Assembly (NCBI GenBank): GCA_905211675.1 | Contig: CAJMBP010000010.1 | Span: 1 to 31,602 of the forward strand | Origin: an uncultured Oscillospiraceae bacterium | GTDB taxonomy: Bacteria; Bacillota; Clostridia; Oscillospirales; Acutalibacteraceae | DNA length: 31,602 bases | Reading direction: 5' to 3' | Part shown: positions 16,656 through 23,285 of the stretch, in pieces | How positions within the stretch are numbered: the first letter of the stretch is position 1 | Layout: every line of letters starts with the position of its first letter | Notes under the pieces: model-generated | Database searches by the model: none | Told to the model about the DNA's origin: nothing | The model's input: the letters and a program-made list of their open reading frames with translations, nothing else | Position numbers and translations under genes: made by a program

Positions 16656-17939
16656 ATGAAAAAGAATTTTACGGTAGCAATAATCGGATGCGGAGGAAGG
16701 GGTTATACCTATGCCTCCCTTTTGAAAGAAAAAAAAGAATTTGAGGTTGTGGCTGTTTGTGATTATAACCCTGCGCAGCTCAAAAAAATAAATGGGATTT
16801 TAAATTTGCCCGATGATAAGCTGTTTTTAGACGAAAAGGCTTTTTTTGCTCAAAAAAGGGCCGATATAGTAGTAATCGCAACCTGCGACAGCTATCATGT
16901 GCGCCAGTGCATTGTCGCTATGAGGCTGGGGTGCGATGTATTGCTTGAAAAGCCCATAAGCGATTCGCGCAAAGAAATCAGCGAGCTTTTGTCGGTTCAG
17001 AAAGAAACGGGTAAAACGGTTGTCGTCTGCCATGTTATGAGATACAGTGTTGCCGTTAAAAAAATCGACGAAATTCTGTCTTCGGGAGTAATAGGAAAAA
17101 TAACAGCAATCGACCATTTTGAACGGGTCAGATTCTGGCATCAGGCGCAGGCTTATGTTCGAATACAAAAGCTGTATCAGGATACTCAACATCCGACAAT
17201 TCTTGCAAAATGCTGTCATGATTTAGATCTTATTCAGCATTTTGTGGGTGCAAAATGCGATACGGTATCGTCAATAGGCGGTTTAAGCTATTTCAGACCC
17301 GAAAACGCTCCCCTCGGCGCGACGCAAAGATGCATTGACTGTCCGCATATTGACACCTGTATATACAGCGCCAAAAAGATTTATATTGATCTTTGGAAAG
17401 AACGCAACTCACCCGCTTGCACCTGGCCTTGGAGCAAGGTTTCGTCGGTGTTTCCCATAACGGAAGAAAGCTTATATAACGGTATTCGTACTACTGTTTT
17501 CGGAGAATGCGTTTATAAATGCGGAGTTGAATCCAACCCGCATGTTGTCGATCGTCAAATGGTACAAATGCAGTTTGAAAACGGCGTTATTGCAAGTCTT
17601 AAAATGCTGTTTGCCGCAAAACCGGGAAGAAGAATAAACATTTTCGGAACAGAGGGCGAAATACTGTTTGACGAGCAGACCGACAGCGTTGAGGTAAGAC
17701 CGTATTTCGGAAAAGACGAGGTGTATAATATCAGTCTTTTGTCGGATGATTCCGGTTGGGGACACGGCGGCGGCGACGCAGGCATAATAAACGATATGTA
17801 TGATATTCTGACAGGGGCAAAAACCGATTATACCTCGCTCGAAGAATCTGTTGAAAGCCACCTTATCGGCATTGCAGCCGAAGAATCCCGTCTGAACGGG
17901 GGCAATATATCAAGGGTGCACGGTTCCGACATTGATTAA
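16656..17939 (+). CDS. Gfo/Idh/MocA family NAD(P)-dependent oxidoreductase
   Basis: Predicted cytosolic sugar or cyclitol dehydrogenase, 427 residues; the substrate is unknown. The N-terminal Rossmann domain has VAIIGCGGRG for dinucleotide binding and the family motif LLEKPIS (EKP, about residues 109-111). The C-terminal alpha/beta domain carries the catalytic-type His region CCHDLDLIQHFVG. A cysteine-rich insertion RCIDCPHIDTC (about 226-236), seen in a subset of the family, may bind metal. The ATG is preceded by AAGGGAG. The divergent AraC-family gene probably controls it, as for small carbohydrate-utilisation modules; no transporter is linked, so it may act in a dispersed pathway. Confidence 0.9.
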   Translation: MKKNFTVAIIGCGGRGYTYASLLKEKKEFEVVAVCDYNPAQLKKINGILNLPDDKLFLDEKAFFAQKRADIVVIATCDSYHVRQCIVAMRLGCDVLLEKPISDSRKEISELLSVQKETGKTVVVCHVMRYSVAVKKIDEILSSGVIGKITAIDHFERVRFWHQAQAYVRIQKLYQDTQHPTILAKCCHDLDLIQHFVGAKCDTVSSIGGLSYFRPENAPLGATQRCIDCPHIDTCIYSAKKIYIDLWKERNSPACTWPWSKVSSVFPITEESLYNGIRTTVFGECVYKCGVESNPHVVDRQMVQMQFENGVIASLKMLFAAKPGRRINIFGTEGEILFDEQTDSVEVRPYFGKDEVYNISLLSDDSGWGHGGGDAGIINDMYDILTGAKTDYTSLEESVESHLIGIAAEESRLNGGNISRVHGSDID

Positions 17940-17951
17940 ATGTCAAAAAAC

Positions 17952-17990
17952 AGCCGCGGCTATCTTAAATTAAGATGGCTGCGGCTTTAA
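17952..17990. terminator. Bidirectional terminator, copy 2 of a near-identical pair
   Basis: Fifteen-bp arms (17952-17966 and 17972-17986) with a 5-base loop AAATT. Compared with copy 1, two changes in the 3' arm become G-U-type pairs, so the hairpin is kept. The minus-strand side ends in six T residues and serves luxS; the plus side serves the oxidoreductase gene. Confidence 0.88.
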
Positions 17991-17994
17991 GTTT

Positions 17995-18459
17995 TTATTC
18001 ATATTCAAAACGCTTATTTTGAGTAAGCTCTGTTTTGTATTTTTTAATATAATATTTTGCCATATTAAGATTTTGTTCGGAATAATTTCCGCATTCGGCG
18101 GGCGTGGCGCCCGGTATATCGCCCTCGAAGCCGATAACAAAATCGCACATACTAATCACCAAATCATAAACATCGCAAGGGTTTAACTCGCCGAACATTA
18201 CAAGATAACAGCCCGTTCTGCAACCCATGGGGCCAAAATAAACAACATTTTCTTTTTGCTTAGAATTTCGCAAAAATGTAGCGCACAAATGCTCTATTGT
18301 GTGAAGCGCGGGCATATCTATAACAGGCTCGCGGTTGGGTGCGGTGATTCGCAAATCAAAGGTGGTAACCGTGCAATCTCCGCATCTGTCGCGGCGCGAA
18401 ACATAAAGACCCGCGTTTAAAGTAAGGTGATTTATTTTAAAGCTTTCGATTTTTTGCAT
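17995..18459 (-). CDS. luxS: S-ribosylhomocysteine lyase LuxS
   Basis: Cleaves S-ribosylhomocysteine to homocysteine and DPD, the precursor of autoinducer-2, within the activated methyl cycle. The 154-residue length is standard. Metal and catalytic motifs are present: LHTIEHL (HxxEH) near residue 53 and FGPMGCRTGCYL with the catalytic Cys. The ATG has GAGGAAG seven bases upstream, and a promoter lies at 18518-18546. It faces the oxidoreductase gene across a shared terminator. No pfs or cystathionine gene is adjacent. I infer that it originally sat back-to-back with spoVT, because its promoter region is repeated upstream of spoVT. Confidence 0.96.
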   Translation of the reverse strand: MQKIESFKINHLTLNAGLYVSRRDRCGDCTVTTFDLRITAPNREPVIDMPALHTIEHLCATFLRNSKQKENVVYFGPMGCRTGCYLVMFGELNPCDVYDLVISMCDFVIGFEGDIPGATPAECGNYSEQNLNMAKYYIKKYKTELTQNKRFEYE

Positions 18460-18517
18460 AATTATCTTCCTCGCAAAATACTTTATACTCGCCCATAATG
18501 ATGCGACTGTTTTTCTT

Positions 18518-18546
18518 ATTGTATCATATTTTACCTTAAATGTAAA
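18518..18546 (-). promoter_or_regulatory. Promoter of luxS
   Basis: On the minus strand TTTACA (18541-18546), a 17-base spacer and TACAAT (18518-18523). The same element, TTTACA with 17 bases to TATAAT, recurs upstream of the WG-repeat gene at 23257-23285 within homologous DNA. Confidence 0.65.
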
Positions 18547-18706
18547 TTAACACAGTATAAATTTACACAAATCACAAATAATAGCATCACGATTTGAAAA
18601 TTTTGTGTAGGGCCGGAATCCCGACAGCTCGCAAGGGTTTGTAAAAATTAACAGACAGTCGAGGACGCCTGTACCTACAAATGTGAATAAGGAGAGTTTA
18701 TATAAT
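18522..18706 (+). repeat. Copy A of the spoVT upstream region
   Basis: This non-coding stretch aligns with 23261-23447, the DNA just upstream of intact spoVT. Shared blocks include TATCATATTT, AATGTAAATT, CAGTATAAATTT, ATCACAAATA, CATCACGATTTGAAA and AATAAGGAGA. It reads towards a decayed spoVT start at 18707. The orientation matches copies B and C. Confidence 0.8.
18606..18679. repeat. MITE/REP-like insert in leader copy A
   Basis: A 74-bp segment bounded by imperfect terminal inverted repeats (TGTAGGG at the left, CCTACA at the right) that interrupts the leader. The same kind of segment lies at 23346-23421 in copy C and is absent from copy B. It has no coding capacity. Confidence 0.6.
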
Positions 18707-18796
18707 AAGAAAGCCACCGGTATAGTTAGAAGAATCGAGGAATATGGTATAATAGAACAAAATTCGACAAAACCGCATAAACACTATGGTGTTTAG
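18707..18796 (+). pseudogene. Decayed 5' end of spoVT (copy A)
   Basis: Downstream of a GGAGA ribosome binding site the frame reads KATGIVRRIEEYG, matching the SpoVT/AbrB N-terminus KATGIVRRIDDLG, but the start codon is AAG instead of ATG and homology is lost after about 13 codons; the frame stops at 18794-18796. A hairpin (18769-18803) overlaps its end. Confidence 0.72.
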
Positions 18797-18804
18797 CAGT
18801 TTTT
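18769..18804 (+). terminator. Hairpin terminator in the decayed spoVT copy
   Basis: A 15-16 base imperfect stem (18769-18784 with 18789-18803), loop TATG, then a run of five T residues. The sequence just before it contains TTCGACAAAA, the complement of a Spo0A-box-like TTTTGTCGAA. Confidence 0.55.
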
Positions 18805-18843
18805 AATGAAACTGAATTTGCACAAAAATATAAGATACATATC

Positions 18844-18872
18844 AAAAGCAAGGCGAAATTCACCTTGCTTTT
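18844..18872 (-). terminator. Terminator of the XRE-ADP-ribosylglycohydrolase gene
   Basis: AAAAGCAAGG (18844-18853) pairs with CCTTGCTTTT (18863-18872) around a 9-base loop, 12 bases after the minus-strand stop; a short T-run closes the stem. Confidence 0.7.
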
Positions 18873-18884
18873 GCTGATATAACA

Positions 18885-20456
18885 TTATTTAATGTGTTCT
18901 AACGTAAGTTTTACTCTATCGCTTATCTTAACGGTATTAACACCGAAAATGGATGTGTGCAATATGTCATTTATTGGTTTTGTCCAGTAGTCAGGGATAG
19001 AATCTATTCCATTTGCCATACCGAGAACAGAACCGACAGTAGCACCGTTACAGTCCGTATCGAAACCGGCTTCAACTGCAATACAGATCGATTCGCCGTA
19101 ATCACCCTGTCCATAGAGCAAAGATGCTGCTACGATCATTGCATTAGAAATGGTGTGGCACCAATCGTGAGCGATATGCTCATCGAATTTTTTATGAATA
19201 GCTTTAAAACATTCACTTTGAGAAATACCATCTTCAAATCCGTCCAGCACAGATATAATCTCTTTATATAATCTGGATGTATGCGGGATTTCAGCAAGGC
19301 CGCCAAGTATAATATCTTTTATATTATTTGTTTCTGCGGCAACTGCGAGCATGGCTGCCACAAACATCTCTCCGTAAATACCGTTTTTGGTATGGGATAT
19401 GGACGCATCTCGCCAAGCCATTTCGGCGGCAAGCGCAGGGTTACCCGGGTTAATATATCCAAAATAGTCGGCACGTATCTGTGCGCCAATCCACTCTCGA
19501 TATGGATTTTTATAAATTGCCGATTCGGGCGGTTCATATCCTTTTACAAAATTGCAAAAGGCAACTCTTTCTGCGGTACAATAGGCATCCTTTGGTTGAT
19601 AGGCAAGCCAAGCGCGCGAAACGTCAAACGGCGTGAAGTCTCTGCCGTATTTTTCAATGACCTCTTGATACAGAACGGTGTAATTAGTGTCGTCATCCAC
19701 CGGCATACCGTTGGCAGTGTCGGCATAACATCTGCTATTAAAACCAAATTTATATTTGTTGAGATTGACCTTATCCAAATCGCTATGCAAAATATATCTA
19801 TGCATCGGATAATTCCCTGTTTCTTTTAAGAAAGGAATCAGTTCATCTGTGCGAATGCCCTCAATGGTTTTGCCAAGCAAACATCCGCAAACTCTGCCCA
19901 TCCATGCACCATGGATTTTGTTTTCTAATTTCATGGTGTTGTTTTTCTTATAGGAATAAGGAGTTCTCAAATTCCTTATGGTTTCCAGATCGGACGGTTC
20001 AATATATGGATAGCCTTCCTTTTGATTCGCACTTATTACAACATCAAAAAGAATATCGCCCAATTTTTTCTTGCGTTCGTCTTTCGGAAGTCTTGAAACT
20101 GCTAAAAAAACATCCTTATATGCTTCGATATCCAATCCTTCTTCGATGGATTGCTGATATTCTGTCAGTAGATTAGAGGAATAAAATTCCCAATCATGAA
20201 TATTAGCATATTGCGGCTTTATTTGATTGGTTCCTTTCATTTCTTCTACAATGCGATTGTCATTTTCTAAAATTAAGGCATCAAGCGAAACACCGAAATG
20301 TTTGGAAATTTTTATGATTTTATTTAGTTCTGGAACAGAATCTCCGTTTTCCCATTTTTGAACGGACTGCTGTGAAACTCCAAACAGTGTTGCGAACTGT
20401 TCTTGGGAAAGATTGGCATCATTTCTCAGTTTGTTGATGGCATTACCTAATCTCAT
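18885..20456 (-). CDS. XRE-type HTH fused to ADP-ribosylglycohydrolase domain
   Basis: A 523-residue two-part protein. Residues 1-65 form a Cro/CI-type helix-turn-helix (LSQEQFATLFGVSQQSVQKW). Residues 66-174 are a helical linker. From about 175, starting MKLENKIHGAWMGRVCGCL, comes an ADP-ribosylglycohydrolase (ARH) fold with the metal-binding motifs VDDDTNYT (254-260) and GFDTDCNGATVG (Asp466, Asp468). ARH enzymes remove ADP-ribose from proteins or small molecules; the target here is unknown. The internal Met175 looks like the ancestral start of a free-standing enzyme. The ATG has GGAGG upstream. Direct repeats at its promoter suggest autoregulation through the HTH. It lies between two broken spoVT copies. 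A catabolic role for ADP-ribosylated compounds is as possible as a stress or toxin-reversal role. Confidence 0.88.
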   Translation of the reverse strand: MRLGNAINKLRNDANLSQEQFATLFGVSQQSVQKWENGDSVPELNKIIKISKHFGVSLDALILENDNRIVEEMKGTNQIKPQYANIHDWEFYSSNLLTEYQQSIEEGLDIEAYKDVFLAVSRLPKDERKKKLGDILFDVVISANQKEGYPYIEPSDLETIRNLRTPYSYKKNNTMKLENKIHGAWMGRVCGCLLGKTIEGIRTDELIPFLKETGNYPMHRYILHSDLDKVNLNKYKFGFNSRCYADTANGMPVDDDTNYTVLYQEVIEKYGRDFTPFDVSRAWLAYQPKDAYCTAERVAFCNFVKGYEPPESAIYKNPYREWIGAQIRADYFGYINPGNPALAAEMAWRDASISHTKNGIYGEMFVAAMLAVAAETNNIKDIILGGLAEIPHTSRLYKEIISVLDGFEDGISQSECFKAIHKKFDEHIAHDWCHTISNAMIVAASLLYGQGDYGESICIAVEAGFDTDCNGATVGSVLGMANGIDSIPDYWTKPINDILHTSIFGVNTVKISDRVKLTLEHIK

Positions 20457-20477
20457 AATACATCCTCCTTTTCTTTT

Positions 20478-20536
20478 ATTTTACTTGTAAAAAATAAAAA
20501 TGCAACCAACTGAAAATAGTATTTTTTACAACTGAA
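20478..20536 (-). promoter_or_regulatory. Promoter with direct-repeat operator of the XRE-ARH gene
   Basis: On the minus strand a candidate -35 TTGCAT (20500-20505), a 16-base spacer and TAAAAT (20478-20483). Two copies of CAACTGAA (plus strand, 20507-20514 and 20529-20536) sit upstream, spaced 22 bases, about two helical turns. They are candidate binding sites for the protein's own XRE domain. Confidence 0.45.
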
Positions 20537-20565
20537 GGTTGTTGATAAAAAATGATTGCTTTTGC

Positions 20566-20630
20566 GCAGTATAAATCTCCTAAAAATTCAGATAATAACA
20601 ACACAATTTGTAATTTAAGGAGAAATATAT
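20566..20630 (+). repeat. Copy B of the spoVT leader, lacking the hairpin insert
   Basis: It shares GCAGTATAAAT at its left and AAGGAGAAATATATATG at its right with copies A and C, but lacks the roughly 75-bp TGTAGGG-to-CCTACA segment present in both. It therefore resembles an empty site. Confidence 0.65.
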
Positions 20631-20830
20631 ATGAAAGCAACAGGTGACGTCGCGAGCGCTCACAGTGTGAGATGCAGCGAGCGAAAGGAAGCGCCGCGGT
20701 CGACGATTGCGCCACGCCCTAAGTGAGCGCAGAGTCGGGCACCGCAAGAGGAAAGGTGAGAAGAATTGACGACCTTGGGCGTGTGGTGATCCCCAAGGAG
20801 ATCCGCCGCACACTTAAAATTCGAGAGGGC
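20631..20830 (+). pseudogene. Chimeric, interrupted 5' end of spoVT (copy B)
   Basis: ATG AAA GCA ACA GGT starts as in spoVT, with a perfect ribosome binding site, and is then interrupted by about 104 bp of GC-rich DNA (20646-20749). Homology resumes at 20750 with the codons for KVRRIDDLGRVVIPKEIRRT and ends at LKIREG (20830). The middle uses different, GC-rich synonymous codons from intact spoVT, while the stretch from CGCCGCACA to GAGAGGG is identical to it. The GC-rich tail 20831-20907 contains a GTGTCC/GGACAC hairpin. The first frame stops at 20724-20726 after 31 codons. I see no functional product. Confidence 0.7.
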
Positions 20831-20907
20831 GGTCTCGGCTGCCGCCTCGGTCGGTGCTTCTGCTACGCAGAGGTGTCCACAGGACACCCGCACCCCGTCA
20901 CAGACAA

Positions 20908-20996
20908 CATTGACACCTTTCGACAAGTTTTGCCCTGCAATACATAGTTTGGTAAATAGGTATAAAATAAAATCGGAGTGAATTTCACTCCGATTT
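20908..20996. repeat. Repeat D1 with palindromic terminator, 3' flank of fic
   Basis: Starts CATTGACACCTTTCGACA and ends in a perfect palindrome (13-base arms, 20970-20982 and 20984-20996) that lies three bases after the fic stop and acts as its terminator on the minus strand. It aligns with D2 at 22011-22095, sharing also ATACATAGT, TGGTA, and CGGAGTGAATTTCACTCCG. Confidence 0.78.
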
Positions 20997-20999
20997 ATA

Positions 21000-21938
21000 C
21001 TATCTAAAATTTCTATGACAGTTTTGTTTTAAGAACGCCTTGATTTCTCCGTTGTCTTTGTTCTCGTAATAACCGATTAAAAGCTTCTTGAATTCAGACA
21101 CGTGGTTTTCGGGAATAACTAAAAGACCGCCTGCCTTTGAAATTAAATAGTGATTTGCAAAAATCACAGATGCACGCTTATTTCCGTCATTGAAAATCTG
21201 TGTTTTCATACAATAAAGACAAAGATCAATGGCAATATTTATCGGTTGGTCATTTCGGTTTGTAATTTCTAAAATATTTTCTATAACAACGGTTTCTATT
21301 GGCAAAGGCGGAACATAAGAGGTGCCACCTATGGTTACAGGTACACCGCGAATTCTGCCGCCGCTTGCAAAGAAGCCTTCGTTTACGAGCTTTGCAATAT
21401 GGCAAAGGATAGAATAATCGCTTTTTACCTGCAAAACATCCTTGTCTAAAATAAATTCCCATGCATGTTTAAGATTTAATATTTTTTGGACATCGCTGGC
21501 GGTTACACCATTGACCTTTCCGTTTTCTAGTATATCCTCGGTTTGTGGGAAAGAGGTTGCAACCCCCTCTAAAACAGCCTGCTCGTAAATGGAGAGTTTC
21601 ATATTCATTCGAGCAAAATCAAGGTTTAAAAGAACGTCCAGAGATAATTCGTTTTCCGTAAATCCTTTTTCGGCAAGCGCTTTTTCAACTTTGCGAATTT
21701 GTTTTCGCAGTTCCTTTGACTCGGCATTGTTGCGAAGCAATAATTGATAAAGGGTATCGGAATACACATCAACATAGGTTGATGTTACACGGCTACCAAC
21801 ACGCTTGCGGACATATAGATATTTACCGCTTTTGTTTTCCTTTATTTCGGGTGTGCCGTCATAAGCCAATAATTTGAGTCGGGCATACAAATCGGCACGC
21901 TGCTCTAATAATTCTTGTATTTCGGGATAATTGTTCAT
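21000..21938 (-). CDS. Fic-domain protein with altered catalytic motif
   Basis: Fic proteins transfer AMP or related groups from nucleotides to target-protein hydroxyls. This 312-residue protein has an N-terminal domain (1-110) with basic beta strands (YLYVRKRVGSRV) and a helical segment, then a Fic core. The core motif reads QIFNDGNKR (247-255), where the family standard is HxFx(D/E)GN(G/K)R, so the catalytic His is Gln. An upstream AVLEG (121-125) aligns with the inhibitory-helix motif, keeping its Glu. Loss of His would block classical AMPylation, although some Fic relatives vary here. The ATG has AAGGAG upstream and a strong promoter. It is flanked by repeats D1 and D2 like a cassette. 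Confidence 0.87.
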   Translation of the reverse strand: MNNYPEIQELLEQRADLYARLKLLAYDGTPEIKENKSGKYLYVRKRVGSRVTSTYVDVYSDTLYQLLLRNNAESKELRKQIRKVEKALAEKGFTENELSLDVLLNLDFARMNMKLSIYEQAVLEGVATSFPQTEDILENGKVNGVTASDVQKILNLKHAWEFILDKDVLQVKSDYSILCHIAKLVNEGFFASGGRIRGVPVTIGGTSYVPPLPIETVVIENILEITNRNDQPINIAIDLCLYCMKTQIFNDGNKRASVIFANHYLISKAGGLLVIPENHVSEFKKLLIGYYENKDNGEIKAFLKQNCHRNFR

Positions 21939-21949
21939 ACCAAAACTCC

Positions 21950-22002
21950 TTTTAGGGAACGTTTTATAAATTTATTATAATAGTTGTTCCCTAAAATGTC
22001 AA
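21950..22002 (-). promoter_or_regulatory. Strong promoter of fic framed by an inverted-repeat operator
   Basis: On the minus strand TTGACA (21997-22002), a 17-base spacer and TATAAT (21974-21979), near-consensus. Perfect 11-base inverted arms TTTTAGGGAAC (21950-21960) and its complement (21986-21996) bracket the -10, one lying inside the spacer and the other between -10 and the ribosome binding site. This is an excellent repressor-site geometry. Confidence 0.8.
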
Positions 22003-22010
22003 GAGTTATT

Positions 22011-22095
22011 CATTGACACCTTTCGACAGATTTTGTATGTCGATACATAGTGTGGTAGAGAGATATAAAGAAACAGCGGAGTGAATTTCACTCCG
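22011..22095. repeat. Repeat D2, 3' flank of the WG-repeat gene
   Basis: Starts CATTGACACCTTTCGACA like D1 and ends in the same palindrome CGGAGTGAATTTCACTCCG. Here an additional inverted repeat, TCGACA/TGTCGA (22023-22028 and 22038-22043 region), is better preserved. D1 and D2 are direct repeats bracketing fic. Confidence 0.78.
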
Positions 22096-22102
22096 TTGTT
22101 TC
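22070..22102 (-). terminator. Terminator of the WG-repeat gene
   Basis: Sixteen-base arms (22070-22085 and 22087-22102) with one wobble pair, five bases after the minus-strand stop, followed by a T-rich tract on the minus strand. Confidence 0.75.
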
Positions 22103-22107
22103 AATGT

Positions 22108-23193
22108 TTAATCATTTGGCTCGGTTTGGACAAAGGTAAAGGTACCGTTTTTATAGCAACCCCAAATATCATCTGTCATATATTCTATTTTTTCATACTC
22201 CAAAGGAAGCAAAAATTCTTCTTTGGAGGAATACAGACCATACGCGAATTTTCTGTCATATTTTTTGCCATTATGCGGGAAATAACTACTTGGGTACTTC
22301 TCGGTCAGTTCTGTATATTGAGAAATTGCAACCGCAGTCACATCGTTGCTATCAGGTTTGCGAATGATAGCAAATCGTTGTGTAGATAACCACGGGTAAA
22401 CAAGTTCACCATTTCTATTAATATAATACTGCCTGAAATCGCTTTCGCCATATTCTCCGTCTCTTTCCCACACAAGAATATGGTTGTCATCGGTAATAGA
22501 AACGTCGCTGAACCTCGGTTCTAATAGAACCTTTCGTTCTTTTGTGTCGTAAAGACCAATAAGCGCGTCGTCATCATTATCACGAGAAAATTCCAAATAA
22601 CGGTCGTTGTAATCGTAATAAGAAATATACGGAAACCTTGTATCTGGGATTTCATTGCCCTCAAGGTCTATTAAATGGTAGAAATTATCGGTAATTTTAG
22701 TAACTACTGCCACACCGTATTTGTTGAACGGGCGGGCTTCATCATATTGAAAACCGATTACGGTTTGACCTCTTCCGTTGATGTAACCACAGTGATTTTC
22801 GTAATATCTTTTGCCATCTGGGGTTCTATACCATGTTCTATTAAGATTTACCGAAGCAAGACCGCAGGTGAACTCATAAGCATAGGCATACTGTGGTTCT
22901 ATTACAAAGTCACCTGCTTGGTTTTTAAACCCATAATTTCCGAAAACATCGTCAATCTCGCATTCAGGTTCAACAGTAGTTTCAGATGTTAGGGGTTCAG
23001 GCAATCCTTCATAGTTCATCCAATATTGATACCAACCGTCGTCATCGTATTTATTTCTATTTTTATGGAATGCTTCTTCATCAGTTACCTCGTTGCCATT
23101 GATATCAAAATAAGCATTATCAATACAGAAAATAACTCTTTCTTTATCTACAACATAGCAAGATTTACCTTGTTTTGAAAACAAAATTTTCAT
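22108..23193 (-). CDS. WG-repeat-containing protein
   Basis: A 361-residue protein with at least three WG-type beta repeats, seen as NYGFKNQAGDFVIEPQYA, CGYINGRGQTVIGFQYDEA and IGLYDTKERKVLLEPRF, about 50-60 residues apart. Such repeats form beta-structured binding scaffolds; no catalytic motif is seen. There is no signal peptide, so it is probably cytosolic. It is rich in Tyr, Asp and Asn. The ATG has GAGGTG seven bases upstream and a good promoter at 23257-23285. It is divergent from spoVT and ends in repeat D2. A role as a binding or immunity-type protein is possible but not supported by more than the repeats. Confidence 0.8.
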   Translation of the reverse strand: MKILFSKQGKSCYVVDKERVIFCIDNAYFDINGNEVTDEEAFHKNRNKYDDDGWYQYWMNYEGLPEPLTSETTVEPECEIDDVFGNYGFKNQAGDFVIEPQYAYAYEFTCGLASVNLNRTWYRTPDGKRYYENHCGYINGRGQTVIGFQYDEARPFNKYGVAVVTKITDNFYHLIDLEGNEIPDTRFPYISYYDYNDRYLEFSRDNDDDALIGLYDTKERKVLLEPRFSDVSITDDNHILVWERDGEYGESDFRQYYINRNGELVYPWLSTQRFAIIRKPDSNDVTAVAISQYTELTEKYPSSYFPHNGKKYDRKFAYGLYSSKEEFLLPLEYEKIEYMTDDIWGCYKNGTFTFVQTEPND

Positions 23194-23256
23194 AAAATCA
23201 CCTCTTAATAAGAGTTTAACAGACCAATTGTACCATAAAACGGACTTTATAAAAAT

Positions 23257-23285
23257 ATTATATCATATTTGTTTTGAAATGTAAA
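23257..23285 (-). promoter_or_regulatory. Promoter of the WG-repeat gene
   Basis: On the minus strand TTTACA (23280-23285), a 17-base spacer and TATAAT (23257-23262). It is homologous to the luxS promoter, so the WG gene appears to use a duplicated luxS-type promoter. A plus-strand -10-like TATAAA (23295-23300) nearby may serve spoVT. Confidence 0.7.

Noticed and set aside
20660..20926. Minus-strand 88-residue frame across the chimeric spoVT copy
   Set aside because: It is the antisense of spoVT-derived codons and GC-rich insert, with no ribosome binding site or family resemblance.
22011..22043. Site-specific recombinase crossover site from the TCGACA/TGTCGA inverted repeat in D2
   Set aside because: The inverted repeat is poorly kept in D1 and no recombinase gene is in the window, so it is mentioned only as part of the repeat.
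20908..22102. Integron gene cassettes with attC sites
   Set aside because: The repeats lie 3' of genes as attC sites do, but the core sites (GTTRRRY and RYYYAAC) and an integrase gene are not seen.
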